From positions 516,648-580,647 of the forward strand of contig ONZQ02000003.1 in the NCBI GenBank assembly GCA_900312665.1: DNA of 64,000 nt, in the 5' to 3' direction. Origin of the DNA: Cephalotrichum gorgonifer. Its lineage: Eukaryota > Ascomycota > Sordariomycetes > Microascales > Microascaceae. Both the position numbers and the translations under genes were made by a program. Below, in pieces: positions 37,201 to 48,154 of this stretch. Under the pieces are notes generated by a model that was not told the DNA's origin, ran no database searches, and was given only the letters and a program-made list of their open reading frames with translations. Position 1 is the first letter of the stretch. Each line of letters opens with the position of its first letter.

Positions 37201-38479
37201 AAGTTCTTCACTGAGGAGATAGCCGAGAACTTTGTCCCTCGCGTCTGGGATGACAGTGATGTGAACCTCAACGCTACCGACAAGGCGCTCCAGACACTAG
37301 TTCTCGTCAAGATCTTCCGCCTCGACCGATTCGTGCCGGCTGCTGAGCGCTTCGTACAGGGCGTTTTCGGCCCCGAGCTTTACGATATCGTCGAGGATCT
37401 CCGCGAGACTGTCGTGGAGGTAGCTGCTACGCGCTCCATCGCTCTAGTTTCGAGCGCTGGCTTTGACGCCAGCTACAAGGTCGACAGCCTCGTCGAGAGG
37501 ATGCAGGTGCGGTGCACCAACATCGCCATGGGCTCCAACGAGGGCCTCGCGACCGCCGACAAGGCGATTGCGGCGGCCGCGCAGGTGGGGTCGTGGGTGC
37601 TGGTGAAGAACGTGCACCTCGCGCCGACGTGGCTGCAAAGTCTCGAGAAGCGCATGGAGAACCTAAACCCCCACAAAGACTTCCGGCTATTCCTGTCCAT
37701 GGAGTCAAGCCCCAAGATACCCGTGAACCTACTAAGGGCCAGCCGCGTGCTTATGTACGAGCAGCCTGCGGGCGTGAGGGCCAACATGAAGGACTCCATG
37801 TCGTCGCTATCGACCCGGACCGCCAAGAGCCCCGTCGAGAGGACGAGGTTGTACCTGCTCCTGTCGTTCCTGCATGCCGTTGTGCAGGAGAGGTTGCGGT
37901 ATGCACCGACCCTTGGGTGGAAGAGCTTCTGGGAGTTTAATGACAGCGACGTGAGTTTTACCCCCGTCCCTCGTCGACTTATCCGCGAAGAGGGAAAAAC
38001 ACACTACGAATATATGGCAAGCTAACAAATTTCTCTAGTATGAATGTTCTGCCTTCATTATTGATACTTGGATCGATTCGGCGGCGCAGAACCGCTCCAA
38101 CATCGCGCCCCAGAATATTCCCTGGGCCATCCTCCGACACCTCGTGACGGAGACGTACGGCGGCAAGATTGACTCGGAGCACGATGCCGCACTGCTGCAG
38201 TCCCTCGTCACCACCCTTCTCACGCCCGCTGCCTACGATGCGGGCCATAGGCTCAAGCTCTCGGAGGAGGCCGAGGACGCGCCTGTCGTGCCGGAGGGGA
38301 CTAGTTTCAAGACGTACATGGAGTGGATCCAAGCACTGCCGGAGAGGGAGCCGCCGAGCTATCTGGGGCTCCCCGGGAACGCGGAGAAGATGCTACTTGT
38401 GGGACTGGCGGGGAGACTTGTGGGCGGGGTGGGCAAGGTCAATGGGTTGTTGGAGGACGTGGAGTCGCTTGTTGCTTAA
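25280..38479 (+). CDS. ro-1/nudA: Cytoplasmic dynein heavy chain
   Basis: Three exons, 25280-25565, 25640-37950 and 38039-38479, give 4345 aa, typical for fungal cytoplasmic dynein-1. The N-terminal tail (about residues 1-1800) carries the dimerisation and linker regions. Six AAA modules follow. P-loops are seen in AAA1 (GPAGTGKT, 1937-1944), AAA2 (GNPGSGKS, 2232), AAA3 (GPPGSGKT, 2597) and AAA4 (GVSGSGKT, 2939). Walker B-type segments are also present: [41 protein letters not shown] and [14 protein letters not shown]. The coiled-coil stalk with the microtubule-binding tip spans about 3185-3500. The protein is the ATP-driven minus-end motor for nuclear migration, early endosome transport and hyphal growth; loss in Neurospora gives the ropy phenotype. 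The small exons at both ends were set by splice phase. All four nucleotide sites look intact. Confidence 0.97.
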
Positions 38480-39037
38480 AAGGACTCTTAACCCTTCCTT
38501 GCCCCTAGTGGTTTTTTTTTCTGTTTCCTTTCTCTTCCTTTTCGAGTCTTTTTTTCTTTGTATTTATTTTTGTATGAAAAGGCTGTACTTTTTGTTTCCT
38601 TTCAAGAAAGGGAGGAGATGTAAAATTGATTAAAGTGGCCAGGTTGATACCCAAATAAGAAAGGTTTACTTACACCAATGTACTACTGTTGAACTTGGAC
38701 TGCAGGAGATGTGTGACGGTCTAAGACGCGGGATGGGTAGTTGTGCAGCCTCCCTCGACGTGGTACGAGGAAACCCACGGCATTGTAGGTAGAGATATCC
38801 GGTCCTCATCAGGGGTGGATCTAACTTGCGCAAAGGGCAGAGGCAAAGTTTATTTGGGACACAGACGTGAGGAAAACCCAGATACGGATAGGAAAATGGC
38901 ACTATCGAACAGAGAAAGTGATGATACATGACAAATTGGTGAAGGCCCAAAGAGGCTAGATGCGAGGGTTTGAGAAGGGTAGAAAAGGGGAATAAAGCCT
39001 CTAGACCTGCACATAATGATGCCCGGCTTCACATCCG
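38480..39037. other. Convergent intergenic region
   Basis: Facing 3' ends of the dynein (+) and Clr5 (-) genes. The dynein side is strongly T-rich for about 100 bases (38512-38600), as in a 3' UTR with polyadenylation signals. No gene was seen. Confidence 0.5.
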
Positions 39038-40387
39038 TCACCCACACATACTATAGTTCACAAATTCCGAGCCCACCTCTTGCTCCCCCCCTTCGAACCC
39101 CATAACCTCCTCAGCGCGCGCCAGAACGTCGGCTAAGAACTTCTTCCCCTGGGACGAGCGCATCTCGGCGTCGAAGCGGGCTGGGAGGGTAAGGATGGCG
39201 TATTGGTCCAAGAACAAGAGAAGTAGGTCCTTCTTGCCTGACAACTTCTCCCCGAGCTCCTTCGCTTTTGCCATGAGGCCCGGTCCGGATTTGCATAGGT
39301 GGTCGAAGTCGGGGAGGTTCGTCGGAGGCGCGGGGTTGAATATCAGGGAGACTAGGGTGACAAGGAGGTCGCAGACCGAGATCCTGAGGTTGGAGTCTAC
39401 CTTAGACCAGGTTGGGCGTTCCTGCTGAGCGAGGTACTGCGATAGGAGGAAGCAGAAAACGTGAACCGTCGCCTTGTAGTCCCCGCCCTCGTGGATGCCC
39501 TGGCACTCCATGCTGAGGATGCTAGAGGAGTAGCTGGCGGAGGCAGGAGATCTGAGTTTCTCAAGGGACCAGTCAAGCCAATCAGCTACGATCTTCTCGC
39601 TGTTGGCAGGGCTCTTAGGGTCCGGTAGCTGCGCGGCAAGGGCCTCCAGAAAGGCCTCCCTCCTAACCTTAGGCTCATGACGGGTTATTCCCAGACCGTA
39701 GTTTAGGAGCATCAACTTAGGGACGTGGATACGGTGTGGTTTGCCGGCGTTCTCAGCAAAGTCACTGTTGCGATTGTGGACATTGCGAACAAGGAACTCG
39801 ACGCTTTCCTTGGCGGCTTTTTCGCTTTCCAAGTCGGCTTCTCCCGTCTGATGCAGGGTGTAGACGCGGAGAATACACAAGTAGGAGCGTGTCCTCCGGT
39901 CACCCCCTTCCTCAGGCCTTCCGAGGCGGCTCTCGATAAGTTCCACTATCTGTTGAGTCTGCCCCGGCTCTGTTACCGCCCTCGCACAATAGAAAAGCCT
40001 GTCCAAATCCTGCCCACTCTTGCCCCTCGGCGAGACCTGATCCCAGTAGGGTTTGAATGTGAGGTTGCTCTCTGCTAGGACCAGGTAGAAGTCTTCGGGC
40101 AATCCGAGCACTTCAGACTGGCTGCGGGATTGAGTGGTGTCTGCGGTTTCCGCGCGGGCATTCTTATAAATGCGCCACAGGCCTAGTCGGTAGATGTATT
40201 GTCTCCGGCTGCGGACTTGTCAGCGATCGTGTGGCAGTAGATGAGGAGGGAGCGAGCCTTACGTTGCCTTGAACCCATAATCTTCCTCCATCGTCTTCAT
40301 TGTAAATTGGAGGTCGTCGTTTAGATATAGTCTGGTGATGGTCTTCCGATGATGTTCGAAATCGTCCTTCAGCTTGTGTGACGCCAT
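39038..40387 (-). CDS. Clr5-domain protein
   Basis: Two exons, 40387-40263 and 40208-39038, are joined across a 54-bp intron, giving 431 aa. The N-terminal 65 residues fit the fungal Clr5 domain: HHRKTITRLYLNDDLQFTMK, then MEEDYGFKAT, RRQYIYRLGLWRIYKNAR. The domain is split by the intron. The rest, beginning LGLPEDFYLVLAESNLTF, is largely alpha-helical and without recognised motifs; it resembles the helical C-terminal parts of other Clr5 proteins. The domain is named after fission yeast Clr5, linked to heterochromatic silencing, but most filamentous-fungal members are uncharacterised. A role in gene regulation or protein interaction is only an inference. Confidence 0.8.
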
Positions 40388-43369
40388 GTTGCAAACCCTA
40401 CAAGATCAGGCCAGCTAGAAACGAATGGCTTTGCCACCGATATGTGAAAGAGCGTGGAGGGAATTTCGAGAGACTAAAGGGGGGTGGGAGGACCAACTCG
40501 CAGGCCGTGAATCAGACAACAATGGGGGGACACCATACTTTATGGTGATCTCGAGACCCATTACGAAAGTGCAAGGCTCTCAATGGTGGATCCATATCTA
40601 CAAATGTGCATTCGAGTCCGCCATCATGGGTTCCCGAACAATTGTAAGTTCCACAATCCTCGAGAACTCAGGACAAGAAGGTGCACGTCAGGCATCGAGG
40701 GTGAGCTTCTTGCATGGTGGCTGGCTTCGGCCCAATGGTGTAAGTATGGTCCAAAAGTGTAAGAAGGCAGGGAAGTCAGTCTCAGAATTGTAACTTCGAT
40801 CCGTCCCAGCCTGGCCCATCACACTCGCATGCTGCAGGCGACGCCACCAAAGGAAGAAAGGAACGCCGAATCATGCAGGGGAGGGAACGGCGAGGGAAAT
40901 GACAAAATCAAGGTCGGGCAACCTAGCCTCCTTCTTTCAAACTTCCAACTGTGAGAGTCCGAAAAAAAGGGGAACGGCCATCGAAGATCGAAGGCATATA
41001 AGCGACTGGTCGGTCGCCATCCGACACCCTCGGCATCACTCTTTGATTAGACCTCAATATCCCTCAAGCCCAGCAACACTTGGAACAGGCTCGGAGAATT
41101 ATCATCGTGGCACCTCCTTAACGCGTCCAATCGGAACGACACTATATCATCTCGCCGGCCATGACCATGACAACAGCCACGTCGCCTGTGCACACTGGTG
41201 CCGAGCATTACCCTCACAGCCCCGACCACGACAGTACTTCCAGACCTGCCCAAGTTAGGACGATAGCGGACCATGCGCTGCAGAGGGGGGAGGAGCGTAA
41301 GGTGAGGAATGGACGACTAGACTCCGCGGTGGTCAAGTATCTCAGGATGAAGCAAAGAGAAGAGGGCGAGAGGCGGAGATACATGGTGAGGTCGAGATCC
41401 GTCCATACACTCGGCATGAGTAAATGGAACGCGCAACCTAGCTAACAGGGAGTGATAGTCAGCTAGGATGTCCCGACTATGAGTTGGCAATCCCATGAGA
41501 CAGGGCGGGAGACTGTAAGGTGCCTTCATCGCAGCGTCGGAAAAAAAAGAATAGTGGATAGAGATCAGCAAATTGTAGGAGGTCATTCGAAAAGGCAGGC
41601 ATCACCGCATATTTGGATAAGGAGGTAGTCCGCATACAGGAGCACTGGTTAAATACAACAGCACCCATGTCATGGATGGCAGGCACTTACTCTCCGTATC
41701 CCGCAAGTCATGCCTTCACTTCTTAAAACGGTCCGTCCCACTGAGCAGTACGTAATCTGTATCCAGGTGTTCTACAAGTAGATATGGGGGCGTGGCCAAG
41801 CAGGGACCAATCACGCAGTTGGTGCCATGTTGCCCAACTCTACGAGGATAGCACAGTATCCATCACACCTTAAAAGGTAATTACAAGTATTATACTACAA
41901 AGTATGGAGTGAGTACACTCGGAGGACGAGCAATCCAGGATATGTGTGGATAATTAAATAACACTGTGTACTGGCTCAATATTCGCATTGTACTCGAACA
42001 GATCGGCATCACTCACTACATGTACTTAGCTGCACATGACCGGATGCATTGTCCTTGCACTGTGTGATCAGCTACATTTACATCCCGATGCGGGAACATT
42101 AGTCTCTGAGGTGGAGCCCCATCGTCATGGCGCGCCACGGGAGCTCTATCGATAAGGAGCTTAAGGTTTGCCAATCCGAGTAGTGGTACTGGGCGATTCT
42201 AGATTCTCACTCACTTCCATCCCGAGTCTTTGTCTCGATATTGATCCGACGTACCAAAGTAGAGCGAATCGCTTTGAGGAAGGAACTGAAACCCTGGAGG
42301 CCTGCCAAGCAAGAAGCTAGAATGGACACCTTGATAGCCAATGGCACCCCTCCACCCCAGAGGTCATGCAGATGAGGACACCACCTTCCTGGCCTTGGAG
42401 CGGGGCAACAGCTCGGAGCTCAGAACGTGAGGGTTACCAACTGAATCTCTTCCTGGGGGCACGCGCCGTTGTCGTACGAGGACTACTCCGCTCTGACCTT
42501 GCCCCAAACGGAGGCCATCTTTACCCCGAAGCGTACGGCCTAAGGCCCTTTTGAGGTTTGATGAGGGTGTGCGGATGGGATTTTGGGGGGACCATTCCAA
42601 GTGGAGAAACTGAATGGACACGCGGTGGAAAACTTAAGTTGTAGGTGGGTGGGTGTAAAGGGAGAAGGAGGCACCGACAGGCGAGGCGCGACACAATTTC
42701 AGCCGAGCCCCGTGTGGCACCATCAGGTGAGGTGCTTCCTGCATGCTATCCGGTCGCTGCGCTCGATCTTTCCCGCTCCGTCGATCCGAGCTTAGCCAGA
42801 AGCGTGTTCCCGGCAAGGTAATGTGGAGTGGCCAACATCTGGGCGGAGGAGGGCGAGAGGTCACCCTAAGGGTGGGAAGAGGGGGGAGCCATGTGAACAT
42901 GCAGCCACGGATGGACTGGGTAGGATGTCCCATATGCCATTTCCTATTTCACCTGTGCCGTGCCGGCGCGGATTGGCTGCGCCAAGGGGAAGGGCGGACA
43001 AGGAGGTATGCTTTTGCATGTAAAACACGATGTACTCACTAACACGGTCTACCCCTTTGACACTTCCCCACATGTGCGTTAGCACAGCTTTGCGTACCTC
43101 TCCGTCATAGCTTACGCCGACACAACCACCAACTAATACGTAAAGCCCAAACGCATAATAATAACACCACTTCCCCCCGACGAACGTGATCCAGGCGTCT
43201 TCTCCTTTATCCACGCGATTCCCAAACCTTGTTTCGTCTTCGTTATTCGTCGCGACTTCTTAGACCCATCGTACCCGTTCCATCCGCATACAGATAATCG
43301 AAGACACGATCCGAGCTGGAAGACAATAACCACGGGAATTAGAATCGAAACTCGACAATTTTGCCCATC
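40388..43369. other. Gene-poor 3-kb divergent intergenic region
   Basis: This region lies between the Clr5 gene (-) and the DUF1774 gene (+). Apart from the small frame at 41161 listed separately, no coding signal was found. ACAAGTATTATACTACAAAGTA-like sequence occurs near 41883-41905, and GT/AT-rich stretches follow to 42070. Confidence 0.4.
41161..41445 (+). CDS. Possible small protein, uncharacterised
   Basis: An ATG-initiated frame of 94 codons. The first part is Thr/His/Ser-rich, and the second is charged and helical (ALQRGEERKVRNGRLDSAVV, then KQREEGERRRYM). A donor-like GTGAGG follows RRYM, so the last 16 codons may be intron and a further exon may exist. The heptad-like charged segment is more protein-like than other frames in this gap. 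No family is recognised and it may not be a gene. Confidence 0.28.
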   Translation: MTMTTATSPVHTGAEHYPHSPDHDSTSRPAQVRTIADHALQRGEERKVRNGRLDSAVVKYLRMKQREEGERRRYMVRSRSVHTLGMSKWNAQPS

Positions 43370-44428
43370 ATGGTCGACTGGCATGCATGTACGACACCCC
43401 CCAAACTCTTAGGACCATCCCCGGCCATAACCTGTTGCGGGCTATGCTAACATTACCAGGGAATCCGTTCACGAGGCGCGAGTCTCACACCAGCCAGTCC
43501 ATCACCACTTACAAGGTGCTCACCCTCCTGAGTTGGTTCCTGGCAGTCATCAGCTCGGTCTACTACACCGTCGATGAGCCGCATGATGGCTTCACTATCC
43601 GCCGGAGAATATGGGACCTGAATGACTTGTACCCTACGGCCTTTACCCTCAACCCCATAATCGCGAGCATCTACTGGTACGTCTCCCTTGACAATGCGGA
43701 CTTACTTTCCCTTGTGGTCGCTCCCGAGAGAACATACTTGCTTATACTCCCCCCAGGATCGTCATATTCCTGCTGCAGATCGGCTACATCACCTACCTCT
43801 TCTCCAAGGACCCGGCCCACGTAACGGCCGCGGCGAACGTGGGCAGTCACTTCATACTAAACAATCTCCTACACTTCGCCTTCGTCCTGCTCTTCGTGCG
43901 CTCCCACTTCGTCTGGGCCGAGGTGATCCAGGCCATCAATTTCCTCAACCTCACGAACCTGTACTTCCTGCACAGGACGAGCCCGACCTTTATTCACCTC
44001 CCAGTCGTGTCTGGACCGTACGCGTGGTCTTATGTGGCCTTGTTCTGGAACGGGGCACTGACCCTCCACCACCCCACGCACTTTGTTCCTAGGGTTCTGG
44101 GGAACATCTTTGTGTGGTCGATTCCTGTCTTCGGATACTTCTGCCTCATCATCTTCAAGGTAAGCACTTGGGACATGGCCGGAGGAAGGCAACTGGCTGA
44201 CAATATCAGGACTGGACGATCGGCTACTCCCTCAGCGTCCTTCTCGCCTCCCTCGGTGTTGCGCAGTTCCTCAAGCAGGCCATTGCCCTCCAGTGGATCT
44301 TCGCGTTCGTCAGCATGGGGCTGCTCTTCCTTAGCAGCTCCGTTGTCGCTCAGCGATCATGGGTACGAAATCGTCCTCCGGCGCCGGCCGACCAGGAACG
44401 AGCACCTCTTCTTGACGATAACGCCTGA
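43370..44428 (+). CDS. DUF1774-family multi-pass membrane protein
   Basis: Four exons, 43370-43388, 43460-43676, 43757-44159 and 44210-44428, give 285 aa; all three introns close in phase. The 19-nt first exon supplies MVDWHA, followed by WNPFTRRESHTSQSITTYKV, typical of the fungal DUF1774 start. About six to seven hydrophobic spans are visible, for example VLTLLSWFLAVISSVYY, IVIFLLQIGYITYLF, NLLHFAFVLLFVRSHF, IFVWSIPVFGYFCLIIF and WIFAFVSMGLLFLSSSV. Conserved elements include AAANVGSHFILNN and FNL/LNLTNLYFLH. The C-terminus (VAQRSW...APLLDDNA) is polar and probably cytosolic. The function of the family is unknown. Immediately downstream is a long G-tract. Confidence 0.85.
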
Positions 44429-44463
44429 GGGGTCACCCTGTAATGCTGAGGATGGCTCGAGGC

Positions 44464-44497
44464 GGGGGGGGGGAGAAAAAAGGGGGGGGGGGGGGGG
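44464..44497. repeat. G10 and G16 homopolymer tracts
   Basis: A G10 run (44464-44473) and a G16 run (44482-44497) lie about 40-70 bases after the DUF1774 stop codon, separated by AGAAAAAA. They lie in the 3' UTR or spacer. Exact lengths may be unreliable because homopolymers are error-prone. Confidence 0.8.
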
Positions 44498-45535
44498 TTG
44501 CAGTGGGATATGGTGTATTGCAGGGGGTAGAGGTGAGGGCACACTAATTTGCACAACAGGAAGCGAGAGGTCGAAGGGTAGGGATGGGAAATCTGCTGGT
44601 TGAACGGGGCTGTCGGCGTTTGGTCTTCAAATTTATTTCGAGCTCTTGTAGTGTATGTTTCGTAACTACAGTCACAGGGTAATAATATCTGGGTATCATG
44701 GCAACTGGGTGATGTGGTGGTGTACAAGGAAGAGCGGACTTGCACGTGTTGTCGAGCTGATACCTCGTTCCTCCAAGATGCTACCCGTCGCACCTGCCCA
44801 TCGGTGTCCGTTAAGGAGTCCTTCCATAACAAGCTTCCCCCGGAATGCAATGGGCTGGCCATACTTTGACAGCAATGCGTTATCCAGGCTTCGCAGCGCT
44901 CGCTTGCCAACATCCCCCCTGAGCCGTTGGAAGAGATCCGTGGACTTGTCACTCTTGTCTCAATGCTTCGCAAACCCCATGTCAATGCCCAGTGCACTGC
45001 AATGCACATAATTACCCCGTACCAGTTGTTCAGCGCCACCGCAATTTAGGATGGCTACCCGACAAAAGCGTACGGCAGAATCTACATCCCACCTTTCTCT
45101 GCCGGTGGCGTCAGTCTGCTACCACGGCCTCACACATGTGCCCGCTTCATCGCTCCTACTTTCTAGTAGCCCTCTCACGAGAGCCTCATGTGGACGATAG
45201 AGCCACGATCGCCGGGGGAGAGCAATAGCGATAAGCGAGTACTAACGTATGAAACCCATGAATACATGTACACTGAAAATGATTCCGAGGTGCGATCGCT
45301 TCGTGTATTAGTGCTTAAAGCCGGGACGGGACGGCAGCAGCATGGAGAGCGGCAGGTGGGGCCGATCGGCCGGCTCCATCTTCACGTGAAAAGGAAACTC
45401 GACGACTCGTCAAAAAAAAAAAACGACAGCAAAATGCTCACTCACCTCCCACGCGCAACATAACACAAAACGCGCCCGCACGCACCGGAAAAAAAAACCA
45501 CGTCACGTTTCCAAGGTGCCCGTGCCCCAGATGAG
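44498..45535. other. Intergenic region upstream of holo-ACP synthase
   Basis: About 1.0 kb without a convincing gene. A minus frame at 44350-45039 covers the G-tracts and has simple composition. An A11-12 tract lies near 45412-45423, shortly before the next gene. Confidence 0.4.
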
Positions 45536-46189
45536 ATGCGCCCCGTCCTCCCGTTCCCCCTCCCGCTAGCGCTGGGCACCGACATCTGCCGCGTCTCGCG
45601 CGTGGCGTCCATCCTCTCGCACCCCACGCGCGGCCCGCGCTTCGTCGAGCGGGTCCTCTCGCCGGAGGAGCGGTCGCTCCCGCGCGTGCGGGGCGTCCTT
45701 GCGCGGAAGCTTACCGATGGGGCCGTTGCGGAGTTTATAGCTGGCCGGTGAGCTTTTTTTTCCCTTTCTTTTTTTTGTCTGGTTTCTATATCCTTCCTTC
45801 CGTCCGTCCTTCCTTTCTGCTGTCCCTTTTATTTGACCCCTCCATTCCTTCTTTCCTCCCAATGGGGGGAAAAGAGTGGAGTGAGTGAGTGAGTGTGAGA
45901 GTAGACCCGAGTGAGCTGGGTATTAAACCAAGAAAAAACACCTAGATTCGCCGCAAAAGAAGCTGCTTTCAAGGCCCACCCCTCCCACCACCTCGGCTTC
46001 CACGACATTGTGATCCGGTCCTCAGGGACGGAGTCCGGGCCTATAGCAGCAATCATCAGGGACCAGGGCGAGGTAGACTTCACGGCGCTTGTGTCTATCA
46101 GCCATGACGGGGGGTTCGCTGTCGGGGTATGTCTGGGGGGTGCGCCTACGCCTCAGATGTCCGGGGAGCCGGAGAAGGGTGGGGAGTAA
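45536..46189 (+). CDS. PPT2: Holo-[acyl-carrier-protein] synthase, mitochondrial type
   Basis: Two exons, 45536-45747 and 45946-46189, are joined across a 198-bp intron, giving 151 aa. The AcpS signature is present: LGTDICRVSRV near residue 13, a region around FVERVLSPEER, and FAAKEAAFKAHP at the start of exon 2, with the acidic and KEA residues that bind Mg and CoA. ALVSISHDGGFAVGVCL supplies the late beta strand. The enzyme moves 4'-phosphopantetheine from CoA to a serine of acyl carrier protein; stand-alone AcpS-type proteins of this size in fungi act on mitochondrial ACP. The start at 45536 (MRPVLPFPLPLALGTD) leaves only a short leader, so mitochondrial targeting is not obvious from the sequence. 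Confidence 0.85.
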
Positions 46190-46476
46190 ATCGGGAGTGA
46201 AGGGTCCGTGGCCCGTGGGATGTATGACTACTTGGGACTTTGGGGAAGGGGGGTTATTCACAAGTGGTGTCGGCGTTCTTTGCTCACGTTAGAGACTTGC
46301 GCTGCAATCCGGCTAGGAACGGCCGCTTCGACTTATAGAGATTTTTTTTTATTGGACCACTCTACACCATGGACAATGTCAGCCTTTAGCCAAACGCCAT
46401 AACTCGGTCCTGAGGGTGAGAGCATCTGCAACAAGCACCCAGAACCTGGAACCCGAGACCACAATCATCCGTGAGG

Positions 46477-46653
46477 CTACTTTTCGCTCTGCCAGTACCA
46501 CTGCCGCCGCTGCCGCTGGTATGGCTGCTGATAGGGCTGGTGGTATGGCTGTTGGTAGTAGTACGAGTTTTGATACGCAGACTGGTGTCCCTGCTGGTGC
46601 CGGTATTGGCTCTGGCGCCTCCCTTTCTTACGCTCGGCCCCCCAGGAGATCTA
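46477..46653 (-). other. In-frame Gln/Tyr-rich extension after the aldo/keto reductase TAG
   Basis: Directly behind the TAG stop (46653-46651) of the aldo/keto reductase the same frame stays open for 57 codons to a second TAG (46479-46477). The extension is basic at first (AERKKGRRQSQYRHQQ), then repetitive Gln/Tyr/Pro-rich (QNSYYYQQPYHQPYQQPYQR). The tract is simple-sequence-like, and the opposite strand is also open here, so this may be chance in a repeat. Readthrough, alternative splicing or a recent nonsense change are possible. No peroxisomal signal is seen at its end (QSEK). Confidence 0.4.
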
Positions 46654-48154
46654 CTCCTTCTGCCCCATAACCGGCGGTTGAATCGGCTGCGGAAGCGGCA
46701 CGTGGTCCGTCTTCCCCCCCATCGCGCTTAGCCAGACCTCGGCGGGATTCTCCGGGACCCCATCCTGACCCCAGAGGAAGTTATGGGGGAAGCCAATCTC
46801 GAAGGGGACTGCGCCCTCGATACGGCGGATGTCGTCCTTGCTCAGTGTCAATGTGAGAGCCTCGATGTTATCCCTCAGATGGCTGATGCTACGGCCGCCG
46901 ATGATAGGGAATACGTATGGGCTCTTGTGCATCACATAGGCAAGAGCGACGCTAGTGATGATGGTGCTCTTCTCCTGAGCTATTTCCTCGAGAATCCTGC
47001 TAACACTGATGGCCGCCTCCGAGGTGGTTGCGCGGCGGCCCTCCTGGGAGGTGCGCTGCTTCTCCGTCTTGAAGGTGCCACCGCCGAGGGCCCCCCAGGG
47101 GGCGAGCGCCATCTTCTCGTCGCGAGCCATGGGGATGATGTCGCGCTCGAAGTCGCGAGAGGCGGCGGACCAGCGGCCCTGGTAGACAGAGAACTGGCGG
47201 AGGCCGTGGTTGCGGGCGTATTCATTTGCTTTGCTGGGACGTCTTAGTATGTTGTTGTTGTTTGGTGGTTTTGGGGGGGTTGCACCGGGGCACGAGAAAG
47301 GTGTTTTACCTTACAACCCAGGCTGGGGTGTCACTAATGCCGAGATACAGAACCTTGCCGCCCTGGACGAGGTGGTTGAGAGACTGCATTAGCTCGGGGA
47401 TGCTGACGGTGTAATCCCACCAATGCACATAAAGCTACGCATGTTTAGTACCGTGAACGCCTCTCGCACATTATCTATGACTTACAAGATCAATGTAGTC
47501 AGTCTGAAGCTTCTTCAAGCTAGCATTAACTGAGGTGACAAGGCTCTTGGTTCCGTTCCCGGTGTTGTTGATCATAATTTCCTTGTCACCATGAATAGTC
47601 CTATAGTTGGTCGTGTACTTGGTCGCAATAACTGACCATCATTAGCAAAAGATACGGTGCGGGAGAGGTATCAGCTCGACTCACCCATCTGGTCGCGGAC
47701 ACCTCTCTTTCTCATCCACTCGCCGATCCACTTTTCAGACTCCTCGAACTGGTAGTTGTTCGACGTGTCGATGAAATTTCCTGCCTGGTCAGTGTTGTTC
47801 GGCACTTGGGCCGCTTCATATCATGGCTTACCTCCCTACGACAATGGTTAGCATCCTCTCACTTAATATGTAGGTAGGATCGGCTCATACCTGCTCGTAG
47901 TAGTAGTCAAGGATGGCCTCGGTGGTTCGCTGGTCACAGGTGCCTAAGTACTCGTTCCTGCATACCGTCAGTCCTCGCCCGCTTCCAGAGCGTAGCGAAA
48001 GGGAGGATGACAGCCCGGCTTACCAGGCGTTGCCGAAGTTCATGGCACCGAGGCATAAAGGGCTGACCCTGACCGCCGCAGTAGGGGAAAGCATCCTGTA
48101 TCGAGCCAGGGGGCTCTTGGGAGGGGCCGCAGCTGGTAGGAGCTTGCTGCCCAT
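46651..48154 (-). CDS. Aldo/keto reductase, aryl-alcohol dehydrogenase-like
   Basis: Six exons on the minus strand (48154-48024, 47957-47891, 47784-47685, 47631-47486, 47434-47310, 47233-46651) join with consistent phases, giving 383 aa. The family core is complete: [11 protein letters not shown] at the start, [10 protein letters not shown] with catalytic Asp and Tyr, VIATKY with catalytic Lys, and [15 protein letters not shown] with catalytic His. [15 protein letters not shown] follows, and the cofactor-binding tail contains [19 protein letters not shown]. This matches the AKR9-type NADP-dependent aryl-alcohol dehydrogenase or norsolorinate-reductase-like group, which reduces aromatic aldehydes and related carbonyls. 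No biosynthetic cluster surrounds it, so the substrate is open. The gene ends in TAG at 46651, followed by an unusual in-frame extension. Confidence 0.9.

Noticed and set aside
47870..47890. A tiny GGAG exon in the aldo/keto reductase between GTAG and GTAAGC
   Set aside because: Using it breaks the frame. Skipping it as part of one 106-bp intron keeps the conserved reading [13 protein letters not shown].
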